Assembly: GCA_029555925.1 (NCBI GenBank)
Contig: JAKPQU010000565.1
Span: forward strand, 1-31,506
Direction: 5' to 3'
DNA: 31,506 nt
Source of the DNA: Bacillota bacterium
GTDB lineage: Bacteria > Eremiobacterota > SpSt-956 > JAKJGF01
Shown piece after piece: positions 8,764 through 16,190 of the stretch. How positions within the stretch are numbered: position 1 is the first letter of the stretch; each line of letters opens with the position of its first letter. The position numbers and the translations under genes were made by a program. Below the pieces are notes generated by a model. It did no database searches. It had not been told where the DNA came from and saw nothing but the letters and a program-made list of their open reading frames with translations.

Positions 8764-8772
8764 ATAATATTA

Positions 8773-9951
8773 ATGAGACCAAAAATTTATCTTAAAAAAA
8801 ATGAAGAAAATAGAATTAAAAGCGGACATCCATGGATTTTCAGCAATGAAATAAACAGAATTGAAGGTATATACCGGGACGGAGATATAGTAGATATCTG
8901 TGATTTTAAAAAGAAATATGTAGGTACCGGTTATTTTAATTCCCACAGTTTGATTGCAGTAAGGATTCTTTCCAGAGAACATATTGACGTAGATAGAAAA
9001 TTCCTTTTTTCACGTATCATGGACTCTCTCAATTACAGAGATAAAGTAACTGGTAATAGAGATGCTTTCCGGATAATTTTCAGTGAATCAGATTTTCTCC
9101 CCGGTCTTATAGTAGATAAATATGGCAAATTCCTTGTAATGCAGTTTTTGACCCTTGGCATTGAGAAGTTTATGAATGATATTGTGGATATTTTCAGGGA
9201 AGTTCTTTCTCCTGCAGGTATAATATTAAGAAATGATTCACCTTTTAGAAAATTAGAAGGTCTTAAGCAGGAAAAGATAATCTTAGGTGGAATCCAAAAA
9301 GACGAACTTCATGACTTTTCCATAGAGGAAGGTTCTGTCCGCTTTAAAGTAGATCTCTGGGATGGACAGAAAACTGGTTTTTTTCTTGATCAAAGGTCTA
9401 ACAGAGATTATTTCAGCAGTTTAAATCTTTCAGGAAAAGGGCTTGATTGTTTTTGTTATTCAGGGGCATGGGCTTTAAGAGCAGGAAATAGATCTGACGT
9501 AACCTGTATTGATGCTTCTGACTCTGCTATAGCACTGGCTAGAGCAAATGCTACTATTAATCTGTGTTCTGATAAAATGGAATTTATAAAAGAAGATGTC
9601 TTTGATTTTTTAAATATCTGTCTCAGTAAAAAGGAATTTTTTCACTGGATAGTTTTAGACCCACCGGCTTTCGTGAAAAATAAAAAGAAAGTTAAAGAAG
9701 CAATTGCCGGTTACAGAGAACTGAATTTAAGAGCAATGAAACTTCTGTTGCCCGGAGGTATTTTAATTACCTCTTCATGCTCTCATAATCTCAGAGATGA
9801 TGTATTTTTCAGATTATTAAAAGAAGCTTCCATTGAGGCAAAAAGAGAAGCCAGGATAATTGCCTGTGGTAACCAGTCTCCAGATCATCCGGTTCTTCTC
9901 TCTATGCCTGAAAGTAAATATTTGAAATGCATGTTTATGAATATCATGTAA
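8773..9951 (+). CDS. rlmI: RlmI-family 23S rRNA (cytosine-C5) methyltransferase
   Basis: A 392-aa protein of the usual length for the RlmI/YccW family. The N-terminal PUA domain (1-75) has KSGHPWIFSNEI. A linker segment holds GLIVDKYG and the DGQKTGFFLDQRSNR motif. The Rossmann methyltransferase domain follows, with motif I LDCFCYSGAW (about 223-232), the substrate motif DPPAF starting at Asp296, and TSSCSHN with Cys336, the probable catalytic cysteine of m5C transfer. E. coli RlmI modifies C1962 of 23S rRNA; the exact target here is inferred. There is no Shine-Dalgarno site, since a heptad array ends just before the start. It stands alone as a transcription unit. Confidence 0.88.
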   Translation: MRPKIYLKKNEENRIKSGHPWIFSNEINRIEGIYRDGDIVDICDFKKKYVGTGYFNSHSLIAVRILSREHIDVDRKFLFSRIMDSLNYRDKVTGNRDAFRIIFSESDFLPGLIVDKYGKFLVMQFLTLGIEKFMNDIVDIFREVLSPAGIILRNDSPFRKLEGLKQEKIILGGIQKDELHDFSIEEGSVRFKVDLWDGQKTGFFLDQRSNRDYFSSLNLSGKGLDCFCYSGAWALRAGNRSDVTCIDASDSAIALARANATINLCSDKMEFIKEDVFDFLNICLSKKEFFHWIVLDPPAFVKNKKKVKEAIAGYRELNLRAMKLLLPGGILITSSCSHNLRDDVFFRLLKEASIEAKREARIIACGNQSPDHPVLLSMPESKYLKCMFMNIM

Positions 9952-10098
9952 CAGTGAGCAGTGAGCAGTTACCAGTTATGGTAAGTTTATATTCTAGGGT
10001 TGAGAGCTTAAAGATAAATTTTATCCTTAACCATAAACTATAAACCTGAAACTATAAACTAGCTCCACTGGTAACAGATCACTGGTAACTGATCACTG
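9952..10098. repeat. inverted pair of heptad arrays with heptad spacer
   Basis: Left arm 9952-9977 (CAGTGAG CAGTGAG CAGTTAC CAGTT). Right arm 10066-10098 is its approximate inverse (ACTGGTAAC and GATCACTG units). Between them 10033-10060 is a third array with unit ATAAACT. The arms start one base after the methyltransferase stop and end 3 nt before the sigma-factor ribosome site. Confidence 0.75.
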
Positions 10099-10117
10099 AA
10101 TAGGGGAAGTGAAGATT

Positions 10118-10699
10118 ATGAAAAAACAGGATGATGTTACTTTAATAGAGAAATTTCTTAATGGAGATGAAGAGGCTTTTAAGCAACTTGTGGAAGGCTA
10201 TAAAGATGATATTTTTAATACTCTTTATTATCTTCTTGGCTCCAGAGTTACAAAAGAGAGAATTGAAATACTTGCTCAGGAAGTTTTTCTGGAAGTGCAC
10301 AATAATCTTAAAAACCTTGAAAATATAAGAGCTTTTACCATATGGTTATATCAACTTGCTCTCAATATGACGAATTTTGAACTATCCAGGCTCAGGGATA
10401 AGAGCGCAGGGAATGGCTCTGATTATACCAATCCCGAAGAAGAGATAGAATATCTCTTTAATCATAAACAGGAAGAATTAATGAAGGATGCCGTAAAGAA
10501 ATATAAGACAAAGGAATTCAGAGACCTCGTATTTCAGGCCATTGAAATATTACCGGATGAATTGAGGACTGTTCTGGTGCTGAGAGATATCGAAAAATTA
10601 TCCTATGAAGATATGGCTTCTATACTTGATATGCCGGAAGAAAATATTAAAAACAGAAATTTTCTTGCCAAGATTAAATTACAAAAAATGCTGGATTAA
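10118..10699 (+). CDS. ECF-type sigma-70 factor
   Basis: A 193-aa sigma factor with only regions 2 and 4. Region 2 lies near residues 8-80 (FLNGDEEAFKQLVEGYKDDI, then ALNMTNFELSRLR). Region 4 lies near 135-193 (AIEILPDELRTVLVLRDIEK, LSYEDMASILDMPEENIKNR). A GTG at 10109 is in frame, but AGGGGAA at 10102-10108 is correctly spaced only for ATG 10118, so I start there. The next gene, 143 nt downstream, is a membrane protein with an anti-sigma zinc finger, the usual partner. Regulation is therefore probably by sequestration at the membrane. The -35/-10 elements it recognises cannot be read from this window. Confidence 0.9.
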   Translation: MKKQDDVTLIEKFLNGDEEAFKQLVEGYKDDIFNTLYYLLGSRVTKERIEILAQEVFLEVHNNLKNLENIRAFTIWLYQLALNMTNFELSRLRDKSAGNGSDYTNPEEEIEYLFNHKQEELMKDAVKKYKTKEFRDLVFQAIEILPDELRTVLVLRDIEKLSYEDMASILDMPEENIKNRNFLAKIKLQKMLD

Positions 10700-10763
10700 T
10701 TTTGGCCGGAATTAATAGGATTAAAGGATTGCCAGGATTTATCAGGTTGTTGTGAAGGATATA

Positions 10764-10783
10764 TTTTATGTCGTAACATAAAA
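10764..10783. promoter_or_regulatory. perfect hairpin/palindrome between sigma and anti-sigma genes
   Basis: TTTTATGT (10764-10771) and ACATAAAA (10776-10783) are exact inverted repeats around CGTA. It could be an operator or an mRNA hairpin setting the sigma/anti-sigma ratio. It lacks a following T-run, so a terminator is unlikely. Confidence 0.35.
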
Positions 10784-10842
10784 CTTTGAACAGGAACCTG
10801 CCTGGGAGACTAAATATAAAAAACACAGGGGAAGGAGTTATC

Positions 10843-11904
10843 ATGAGCTGTACACAATTTGAAGACGATCTCAGGAGATATTATCTTGGTGAAGAAGATG
10901 ATAAACCCAAAGCTTCTGAGTATATAAAAATGCAAACCCATATAAGGTCATGTCCCAATTGTTCTGTAATAGCAGAAAAATTAAAAGCAATACAGGCAGC
11001 AATGAATGGTATTGTAAGACAGAAAGCTTCGGCAACTTTTTATGATGCGCTGTCAGAAAAATTACCAAAACCTTCGCCTGTAAGCATTTATATCAGCAAA
11101 GTGAAAAGAAAAGTTTCCAGGGTTCCGAAATTTGCCTGGATTACTGTTTCTGCTGTAATAGTTCTTACAGTGTTATACACGATGTTTAAGGTATTTTTCC
11201 CTTCTTTTGGCCTTCCTATAGTTTATTATCAGGGAGATGTGGATATAAGAAGAAGTTCCGATAATTCCGGTATGAAAAAACTTGTCGGTTATCCGGAACT
11301 GACCAATGGAGATAAGCTTAAAACTGATAGCTCATCTATAGTAGTTTTTGTTGTGTCAAAAGAAACCTCTGTCAGAATGGGCGAAAACAGTGAACTCCGC
11401 ATTGATTATATACAGAGAGCCAGGGGAGAAGGATATTCCTGCAAGATTAATCTCATAGAGGGGGCAATATGGGTTTCTCAGAAAGAAGCGACTAATTTTG
11501 ACGTTCAAAAGCTGCAGGTAGTTACGGATAATGCCTTCATTGAAGCACTTGGCTCGGACTTTGATGTTTCTTCGAATGATAATAAGACAGTTCTCAGGGT
11601 CTTTAATGGAAAAGTGAGATTTTATCATAAGAATTTCCAGGATGAAAAAAGTATGGTAGACGGCGGACACAGTTCTCTTACTTCTTCCGATCAGCCTCCT
11701 ACATCTCCTGCTGAAATCGATACCTCCAATCCCGGCGGATGGGAACAGTGGAATATAAATATTCCTATGTTGAGCGGTAATCTTTTAGAGATAAAGCCTG
11801 AAGCTATTAAAGATAAAATTGCTCCTCCCAGGTCTTATATGCCCTTTTTTGCAACGCCTGCACCGTCTGTATCACCCAGCCCAAGCCCGACTCCCGGATT
11901 TTAA
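10843..11904 (+). CDS. transmembrane anti-sigma factor with zinc finger and FecR domain
   Basis: A 353-aa protein. The cytoplasmic N-terminus carries the ZAS/HC2 zinc finger His33-x3-Cys37-x2-Cys40 (THIRSCPNC). One membrane helix follows at about 97-117, then an extracytoplasmic FecR domain from about 126 to 255 (GDVDIRR, LTNGDKLKTDSSSIVVFVV, SVRMGENSELRID, ALGSDFDVSSND) and a Pro/Ser-rich C-terminal tail. A TTG-initiated longer frame from 10786 is possible. GAAGGAG at 10831-10837 fits ATG 10843 much better, and the zinc finger lies at the normal distance from it. It follows the ECF sigma gene and most likely binds that sigma until an envelope signal is received by the FecR part. Confidence 0.88.
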   Translation: MSCTQFEDDLRRYYLGEEDDKPKASEYIKMQTHIRSCPNCSVIAEKLKAIQAAMNGIVRQKASATFYDALSEKLPKPSPVSIYISKVKRKVSRVPKFAWITVSAVIVLTVLYTMFKVFFPSFGLPIVYYQGDVDIRRSSDNSGMKKLVGYPELTNGDKLKTDSSSIVVFVVSKETSVRMGENSELRIDYIQRARGEGYSCKINLIEGAIWVSQKEATNFDVQKLQVVTDNAFIEALGSDFDVSSNDNKTVLRVFNGKVRFYHKNFQDEKSMVDGGHSSLTSSDQPPTSPAEIDTSNPGGWEQWNINIPMLSGNLLEIKPEAIKDKIAPPRSYMPFFATPAPSVSPSPSPTPGF

Positions 11905-11911
11905 ACGGTTT

Positions 11912-11943
11912 CTGTAGAGACGTTTATTAAAACGTCTCTACAG
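11912..11943. terminator. 14-bp perfect hairpin between convergent genes
   Basis: CTGTAGAGACGTTT (11912-11925) and AAACGTCTCTACAG (11930-11943) are exact complements around ATTA. It sits between the convergent anti-sigma and MBL genes and covers the MBL stop codon. There is no T-tract on either side, so it may instead be a dispersed palindrome that serves as a bidirectional stop. Confidence 0.6.
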
Positions 11944-12648
11944 GGTCAACCCTACTGGTTTGAAGAGAAAATTAAATCTCATGTTTTTTATGGCATTATA
12001 AATATCCCCTGTATTATATACTTCAAGAAAATGGAACGGATATATTCTTTCTCCCTTAAATTTATGGACAAAATCTTCCAGTTCCGGTAATGCAATATGA
12101 CCGCGTGAGTTCGCTTTTTCTATGTCTTTTTTTTCAAGATAAGTCGTCTCTATGATAAGATGTTTTGCATCTGTTACAGAGGGATGGTTTAATATATTAC
12201 TGTTTGTGTCAGATGTATAGGTCAGTTCTACAGTTTTTTCTTTAATGAAGGTAAATCCCATACTTTCGCATCTGTGATATGTGCGCAGGGGGTAACAGTA
12301 AATATTATTGTTTACTTTTATTCCTTCATCAGTTAAAGGATTGATCTCTATGTCCGGGGACTGGATTACTCCTTTTTGAAAACTTATGGATAGTAAATCT
12401 TTTATGTATTTACATATATCGGGAAGTGTATAGATTTTGACCCCATGAAGTTTATTTCTGTAATATTTTATATAGAGAAGGTTTACTATTCCGCTTATAT
12501 GATCACTGTGACAGTGGGATATAAATATATGACTGGCATTCAATCCATAGATAGAAGCAAAGGGACCACAATCCAGCAAAACCTCTGCTTCTGGCCAGTA
12601 AAAACAGGTACTTACACAGCTTCTTGAAAAACCACTGATAAAATTCAT
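11938..12648 (-). CDS. MBL-fold metallohydrolase (RNase Z-like)
   Basis: A 236-aa protein with the signature HCHSDH (His45-His50) preceded by EVLLDCG, plus later candidate metal ligands: TSDTNSN (Asp), GHIALPELEDFV and YPFHFLEVYN. The layout is that of the RNase Z/phosphodiesterase branch of the metallo-beta-lactamase superfamily. The length is shorter than typical tRNase Z (about 300), and no exosite arm is obvious, so the substrate is open. It begins 11 nt after the pseudopilin stop and is probably in the same operon. Its stop codon lies within a strong hairpin. Confidence 0.75.
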   Translation of the reverse strand: MNFISGFSRSCVSTCFYWPEAEVLLDCGPFASIYGLNASHIFISHCHSDHISGIVNLLYIKYYRNKLHGVKIYTLPDICKYIKDLLSISFQKGVIQSPDIEINPLTDEGIKVNNNIYCYPLRTYHRCESMGFTFIKEKTVELTYTSDTNSNILNHPSVTDAKHLIIETTYLEKKDIEKANSRGHIALPELEDFVHKFKGERIYPFHFLEVYNTGDIYNAIKNMRFNFLFKPVGLTL

Positions 12649-12659
12649 TTATGTCTCTA

Positions 12660-13085
12660 TTAAATTTCTATGCCTTTTTCCTGACCGGTTGCAGGGCTAT
12701 ATAAAGGATGATTGATCGGAATCCCCAGTTCTTTATGATTTACCTTCGGACCGGGGCAGGAAATGGTAAAATTTTTATCTGCAAGGGTTGATACCTGATA
12801 TGAATATTTTGTCAGAGATACCGGTTCTATGGGGACAACTTTTAAATATCCGGGAACCAGTATTGCCAGAGTGGCTGGCGGTCTCTGATTACCGCGTTCC
12901 ATTACATAGGTTTCTACTGCCGTAGCAATATTTTTTATTGTTTCAATACAGACGGCAAGTTTTGCCTGAGATCTGGCTCTCTGAAAAGACGGTATAAGAA
13001 CTGACATCAGTACTACTATTATGCCAATGGCAATCATTATTTCAAGTAATGTAAACCCTTTTGTTTTTTTTATAGTTCTTACCAT
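12660..13085 (-). CDS. type IV pilin / type II secretion pseudopilin-like protein
   Basis: A 141-aa class III signal-peptide protein. The leader MVRTIKKTKG is followed by FTLLEIMIAIGIIVVLMSVL, with cleavage expected after Gly10 and the required Glu at position +5. After the helix the C-terminal part has the GspG-like layout: QRARSQAKLAVCIETIKNIA, then an ETYVMERGNQRPP stretch and a proline-rich end. AAGGAAGAG lies 5 nt before the ATG. No assembly ATPase, platform protein or prepilin peptidase is nearby, so it is an orphan minor pilin or pseudopilin whose machinery must be elsewhere. Confidence 0.88.
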   Translation of the reverse strand: MVRTIKKTKGFTLLEIMIAIGIIVVLMSVLIPSFQRARSQAKLAVCIETIKNIATAVETYVMERGNQRPPATLAILVPGYLKVVPIEPVSLTKYSYQVSTLADKNFTISCPGPKVNHKELGIPINHPLYSPATGQEKGIEI

Positions 13086-13162
13086 ATATTCTCTTCCTTA
13101 TAACTTTATTTTTGTTTAATCTTATCATAAATTTTTCAGGAAATCAATAACTTATAAAGGGG

Positions 13163-13191
13163 TTGTATTATTAGATGTCTATTGCTATAAT
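13163..13191 (+). promoter_or_regulatory. possible promoter for the GNAT-like/TPR-HEAT genes
   Basis: TTGTAT (13163-13168), a 17-nt spacer and a perfect TATAAT (13186-13191) lie 46 nt upstream of the TTG start at 13237, in the divergent gap after the pseudopilin gene. Confidence 0.45.
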
Positions 13192-13236
13192 AATAATGTT
13201 TTCTATATAAACTATAATTATAAGGAAGGCCATATA

Positions 13237-14100
13237 TTGAATTTAATAAAATCTTCTCTTGAAAATATAAGAAGTTTAAGAAAGCAGAAATTAAATGAAT
13301 TGCTTTTTCCATGTTTCGGTGCATTTCAGGAAAGGCTTATTTACGGTGGAACTGTTCATGCATTTATAGAAAATGATGAGCCAGTAGGTTATTATATATT
13401 TAAAAATTCTGAGATTCTTGATTTTTATGTAAAGAAAGAATATGATTATTTCGCCGATGATTGTTTTTGTAAGGCTCTGGAGGATTTACCTTCTCCTGTA
13501 GTTAATATAAGAAGTGATGATAGTTTGCTTATAAACCTGGTATTTAATTATTTAATAGATCTTGAAAAAGGCGGTTATTTACTTGTAAGAGACAGGCGTC
13601 ACATGTTGCCTGAAATTAACAACCCTTCACTTCATTTTTCTCCTCTTTCTATGAATGTAATTGAAGAATGCTGTAATATATTATCAGGAGTGGATTACGG
13701 AACGTTCGGAACCCAGAAAGACATATTGAATAATTCTATAGATAAGGACATATATTTCTGTTTACTTGAAAACTCTACTGTTACAGGTATTGGCTATCAT
13801 CAACCTGTGAGAAATAATTGTTCTGAAATCAGAGTTACAATGAGCAGAGAATATAACAATAATGAATATGCTGTTTTATTACTTGCCGAACTGGCAAGGC
13901 TTGTTGAGAATAAAGGATACAAATGTTTTGCCGAGATTTCCCGGTTTGATACGTCGGATAGGAAATTAATGGAAGAACTTGGCTTCTATGTGATAGCCAA
14001 ATATTTTACTGCTACTATAAAAGGAAAAATTGAAGATAATACGAATAAGAGACGATTTAATCGCCGCTATTCACTTACAGGTTTATTTAAAGTGTTATAA
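13237..14100 (+). CDS. GNAT-like acetyltransferase fold protein
   Basis: A 287-aa protein. The TTG start is supported by AAGGAAGG at 13222-13229, 7 nt upstream. The C-terminal part (about 165-270) follows the GNAT pattern: a beta strand with VTGIGYHQPV, an acetyl-CoA-binding-like helix after EYNNNEYAVLLLAELARLVE, and the closing KLMEELGFYVIAKYFTATIKG strand typical of the family. The N-terminal half (AFIENDEPVGYYIFKNSEIL) looks like a second, weaker GNAT copy. The R/Q-x-x-G-x-G/A pyrophosphate loop is not clear, so activity is uncertain. It lies 23 nt upstream of the TPR-HEAT gene. Substrate unknown. Confidence 0.55.
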   Translation: MNLIKSSLENIRSLRKQKLNELLFPCFGAFQERLIYGGTVHAFIENDEPVGYYIFKNSEILDFYVKKEYDYFADDCFCKALEDLPSPVVNIRSDDSLLINLVFNYLIDLEKGGYLLVRDRRHMLPEINNPSLHFSPLSMNVIEECCNILSGVDYGTFGTQKDILNNSIDKDIYFCLLENSTVTGIGYHQPVRNNCSEIRVTMSREYNNNEYAVLLLAELARLVENKGYKCFAEISRFDTSDRKLMEELGFYVIAKYFTATIKGKIEDNTNKRRFNRRYSLTGLFKVL

Positions 14101-14123
14101 CGTGTCCTAAGGAGGAACTATAC

Positions 14124-15665
14124 ATGAAACAACGCAGACCGGCCAAGGCTAAAGCAGTACTTACTCAGGCTGTAAAGATTTATGAAGAAAAAAATTATAA
14201 ACAGGCTATAGAACTGGTAGAAGAGGCTATCGGACATGATGATGAATTTGCTAAAGCCTGGTATTACAAGGGGTTAATTCTAAAAGAATTTAAACGTTAT
14301 ACGGAAGCCATATCATGTATGACAAAAGCCGGTGAACTTGATACGGAGATAAAAGCCCAGGCTTTTTCAGAAAAAGGCAATCTCCTTGTTAAAATAGGAT
14401 GTTACATTGAAGCAGTGGAACTTTTTTTCCTTCTCGAACAGCAGGGGTTTAATATTCCCGGTCTTAGAAATGAACTTGAGAATTTGAGAACAAAAAGCGG
14501 TGTTATGGAAGGCCTTGAAGGACGACAGTATTTACGGGATAATGATTTTCAGAAAGCTATCATAGCTTTTAAAAACTCTCTGAAAAAGAATCCGAAGGAT
14601 AAACATGTATGGAAAATGCAGGGTGAAGCCCTGGAGAAGAGTAAGAATTACAGAGAAGCACTTAACAGTTATTCCCACGCAATAGAGTTAGGTGAAGTGG
14701 AAACGGATTTACTTTTTAATCAGGGAGTATGTCTCTATCATCTGAAAAATTACAGAAAGGCAAAAGCATGTTTTGATAAATATATCATCTCATATCCAAA
14801 CCACAGTGTGGCAAAAAGAATGGCTGCCGAGTGTGAAGGTGCCATACACAGGGGTGAGTCTAAGGATAAGGACGAGGCAGAAATGTCTACTCCATATGCA
14901 CATGCGAGAAAGGCAGCAGAAAGAAAAAAACAGATTATGGGGATTGCCTTTGTATTTCTCTGTTTTGCCGGTACTGCTCTTTACTGGTTAAGTACAGACT
15001 GGAGACTTATGAGAAGTCTTAATAGTAAAAATAGTGTTACAAAGAGTATATCTATTTATCGTCTGGCTGAAAGAAAAAATAAAGATGCAGCGGTGAAAAT
15101 AGTGGAAATATTACAAAATAAAGAGGAAAAATCTGTAGTCCGCGCTGCTGCGGCTATTTCCATTGGAGATCTTAATTATAAGGATGGTATAAAACCACTC
15201 ATAGATGCATTAAAAGATAAAGACTGGACCGTAAGATCTAGTGCTGTTGTAGCTCTTGGCAATTTAAAGGCTTCAGAAGCTGTGGAGCCAATGAAGGATA
15301 TTTTAAAAAGGGATATTTATTATCTTGTTCGTATGAGCGTAATCGATGCGCTTGGAAAGATTAACGGTGCAGCAGCTATTAATACACTCCTGTCCGAAGG
15401 ATTAAATGACGACAACCCGGCAGTAAGGAAAGCAGTTGTTGAGGAATTCGGGAAAAAAATTGCAGACTCCAAGATAGTTGTTATTCCTCTTTGTAGATTG
15501 TTAAAAGATCCTGATATGTCAGTCCGTATTGCAACTGCCAATACCCTTGGAGTGTTAAAAGATAAAAAAGCCTATGGCCCTTTACAGGAAGCTCTTGAAG
15601 TCAAAAATGAAAATATTCAGGTTCAGCAGGCTATAAGAGGAGCTTTAATGAATATAAGTGACTGA
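14124..15665 (+). CDS. TPR-transmembrane-HEAT repeat protein
   Basis: A 513-aa protein with AAGGAGG 9 nt before the ATG. Residues about 1-240 are TPR units (NYKQAIELVEEAIGHDDEFA, AWYYKGLILKEFKRYTEAIS, DFQKAIIAFKNSLKKNPKDK). A single hydrophobic segment at about 272-290 (IMGIAFVFLCFAGTALYWL) spans the membrane. The remainder is five or six HEAT units (DGIKPLIDALKDKDWTVRSS and VRIATANTLGVLKD types). Two different solenoids on opposite sides of one helix suggest a membrane scaffold linking two compartments. Its 3' end overlaps the 3' end of the kinase fragment on the other strand. Confidence 0.88.
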   Translation: MKQRRPAKAKAVLTQAVKIYEEKNYKQAIELVEEAIGHDDEFAKAWYYKGLILKEFKRYTEAISCMTKAGELDTEIKAQAFSEKGNLLVKIGCYIEAVELFFLLEQQGFNIPGLRNELENLRTKSGVMEGLEGRQYLRDNDFQKAIIAFKNSLKKNPKDKHVWKMQGEALEKSKNYREALNSYSHAIELGEVETDLLFNQGVCLYHLKNYRKAKACFDKYIISYPNHSVAKRMAAECEGAIHRGESKDKDEAEMSTPYAHARKAAERKKQIMGIAFVFLCFAGTALYWLSTDWRLMRSLNSKNSVTKSISIYRLAERKNKDAAVKIVEILQNKEEKSVVRAAAAISIGDLNYKDGIKPLIDALKDKDWTVRSSAVVALGNLKASEAVEPMKDILKRDIYYLVRMSVIDALGKINGAAAINTLLSEGLNDDNPAVRKAVVEEFGKKIADSKIVVIPLCRLLKDPDMSVRIATANTLGVLKDKKAYGPLQEALEVKNENIQVQQAIRGALMNISD

Positions 15666-15891
15666 TAGCTTCTACATGTTTTTTTATTTCTAACATGTCT
15701 CGAAATCTTCGATTTTTCTCTATTTCTGTTGCTTTAACTATTAATTCTTTTATTGCATGTCCCCTGTATTGTTCAGGTGGAGAAAAGTTCGTATTTGCTA
15801 CTTTTGCCAAAGAAATAGTTTTATCTTCGGGATCATAAAGTTTTGAAATACCAAAATCACTTAATTTATAGTTAGTTTCATAACTATCCAT
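15631..15891 (-). pseudogene. Ser/Thr kinase fragment (N-lobe and most of C-lobe missing)
   Basis: The 86-codon frame begins with ATG at 15891 and reads through kinase subdomain VII and VIII sequence: YKLSDFGISKL (DFG), then NTNFSPPEQYRGHA (the PPEQ form of APE). It then jumps directly to the C-terminal helix of a kinase domain (KELIVKATEIEKNRRFRDML). The N-lobe, the HRD catalytic loop and subdomains IX-X are absent, so it cannot be a working kinase. Its first 26 bases belong to the 133-bp repeat that is also present at 2067-2199. It is most simply a remnant left after deletion or rearrangement. It overlaps the 3' end of the TPR-HEAT gene by 35 bp. Confidence 0.8.
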
Positions 15892-15998
15892 AAATAATGA
15901 CCTCGTAATGCGTAAAGCGTAATGCGTGACGCGCAGGGATTAAACCCGTCACGCGTCACGACGACTTAAATTTTAATAAGTTATGAAATACACTATAA
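15866..15998. repeat. 133-bp dispersed repeat, copy B (inverted relative to copy A at 2067-2199)
   Basis: The reverse complement matches copy A without gaps and with about four differences. On the minus strand the copy runs straight into the kinase fragment and supplies its start codon. Confidence 0.9.
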
Positions 15999-16190
15999 TT
16001 AGTGAAAAATGATTGGTGAATAGTGAAAAATAATTAAAATAACGTTTTTTTCACTTTTCACTCTTCACCCTTCACGATTCCCATATAAATTATATATTAA
16101 ATTCTTATTGAAGGATTTATTCCGTTAAGGTTGAACATTATTAAAGATATAAGTGTATAAAATCAGAAATACCAGATAGGAGTGAAAATT
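15892..16190. other. 299-bp intergenic region of repeats upstream of glgB
   Basis: Apart from most of repeat copy B, it contains an inverted pair of heptad arrays (16013-16076: GTGAATA units on the left, TTCACTC/TTCACCC units on the right). The motif CACGATTCCCATATAAATT (16073-16091) recurs almost identically at 25869-25886. About 100 nt of AT-rich sequence before glgB may hold its promoter, but no clear pair of boxes stands out. Confidence 0.65.
16013..16076. repeat. inverted pair of heptad arrays
   Basis: The left arm has GGTGAATAGTGAAAAA and the right arm TTTTTTCACTTTTCACTC followed by TTCACCCTTCACG. The arms can fold on each other around an AT-rich spacer. Confidence 0.7.

Larger units (their letters stand above)
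8186..8772. other. 587-bp intergenic region with hairpins and heptads, no gene seen
   Basis: It separates divergent genes. Contents: a degenerate copy of the sequence seen at 1971-2064 (8303-8397), heptads bounded by GTGACC and GGTCAC (8363-8423), a short hairpin TTAGATTTT/AAAATCTAA (8460-8482) followed by TATAAT (8483-8488), a 108-bp imperfect palindrome (8593-8700), and a heptad array next to the downstream start (8734-8763). A 64-codon frame on the minus strand here lies mostly inside the palindrome and has no family features. Confidence 0.65.

Noticed and set aside
11356..11670. 104-codon minus-strand frame inside the anti-sigma gene
   Set aside because: The plus-strand FecR domain fully explains this stretch.
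13136..13324. 62-codon minus-strand frame
   Set aside because: It crosses the promoter region and start of the GNAT-like gene and has no supporting features.
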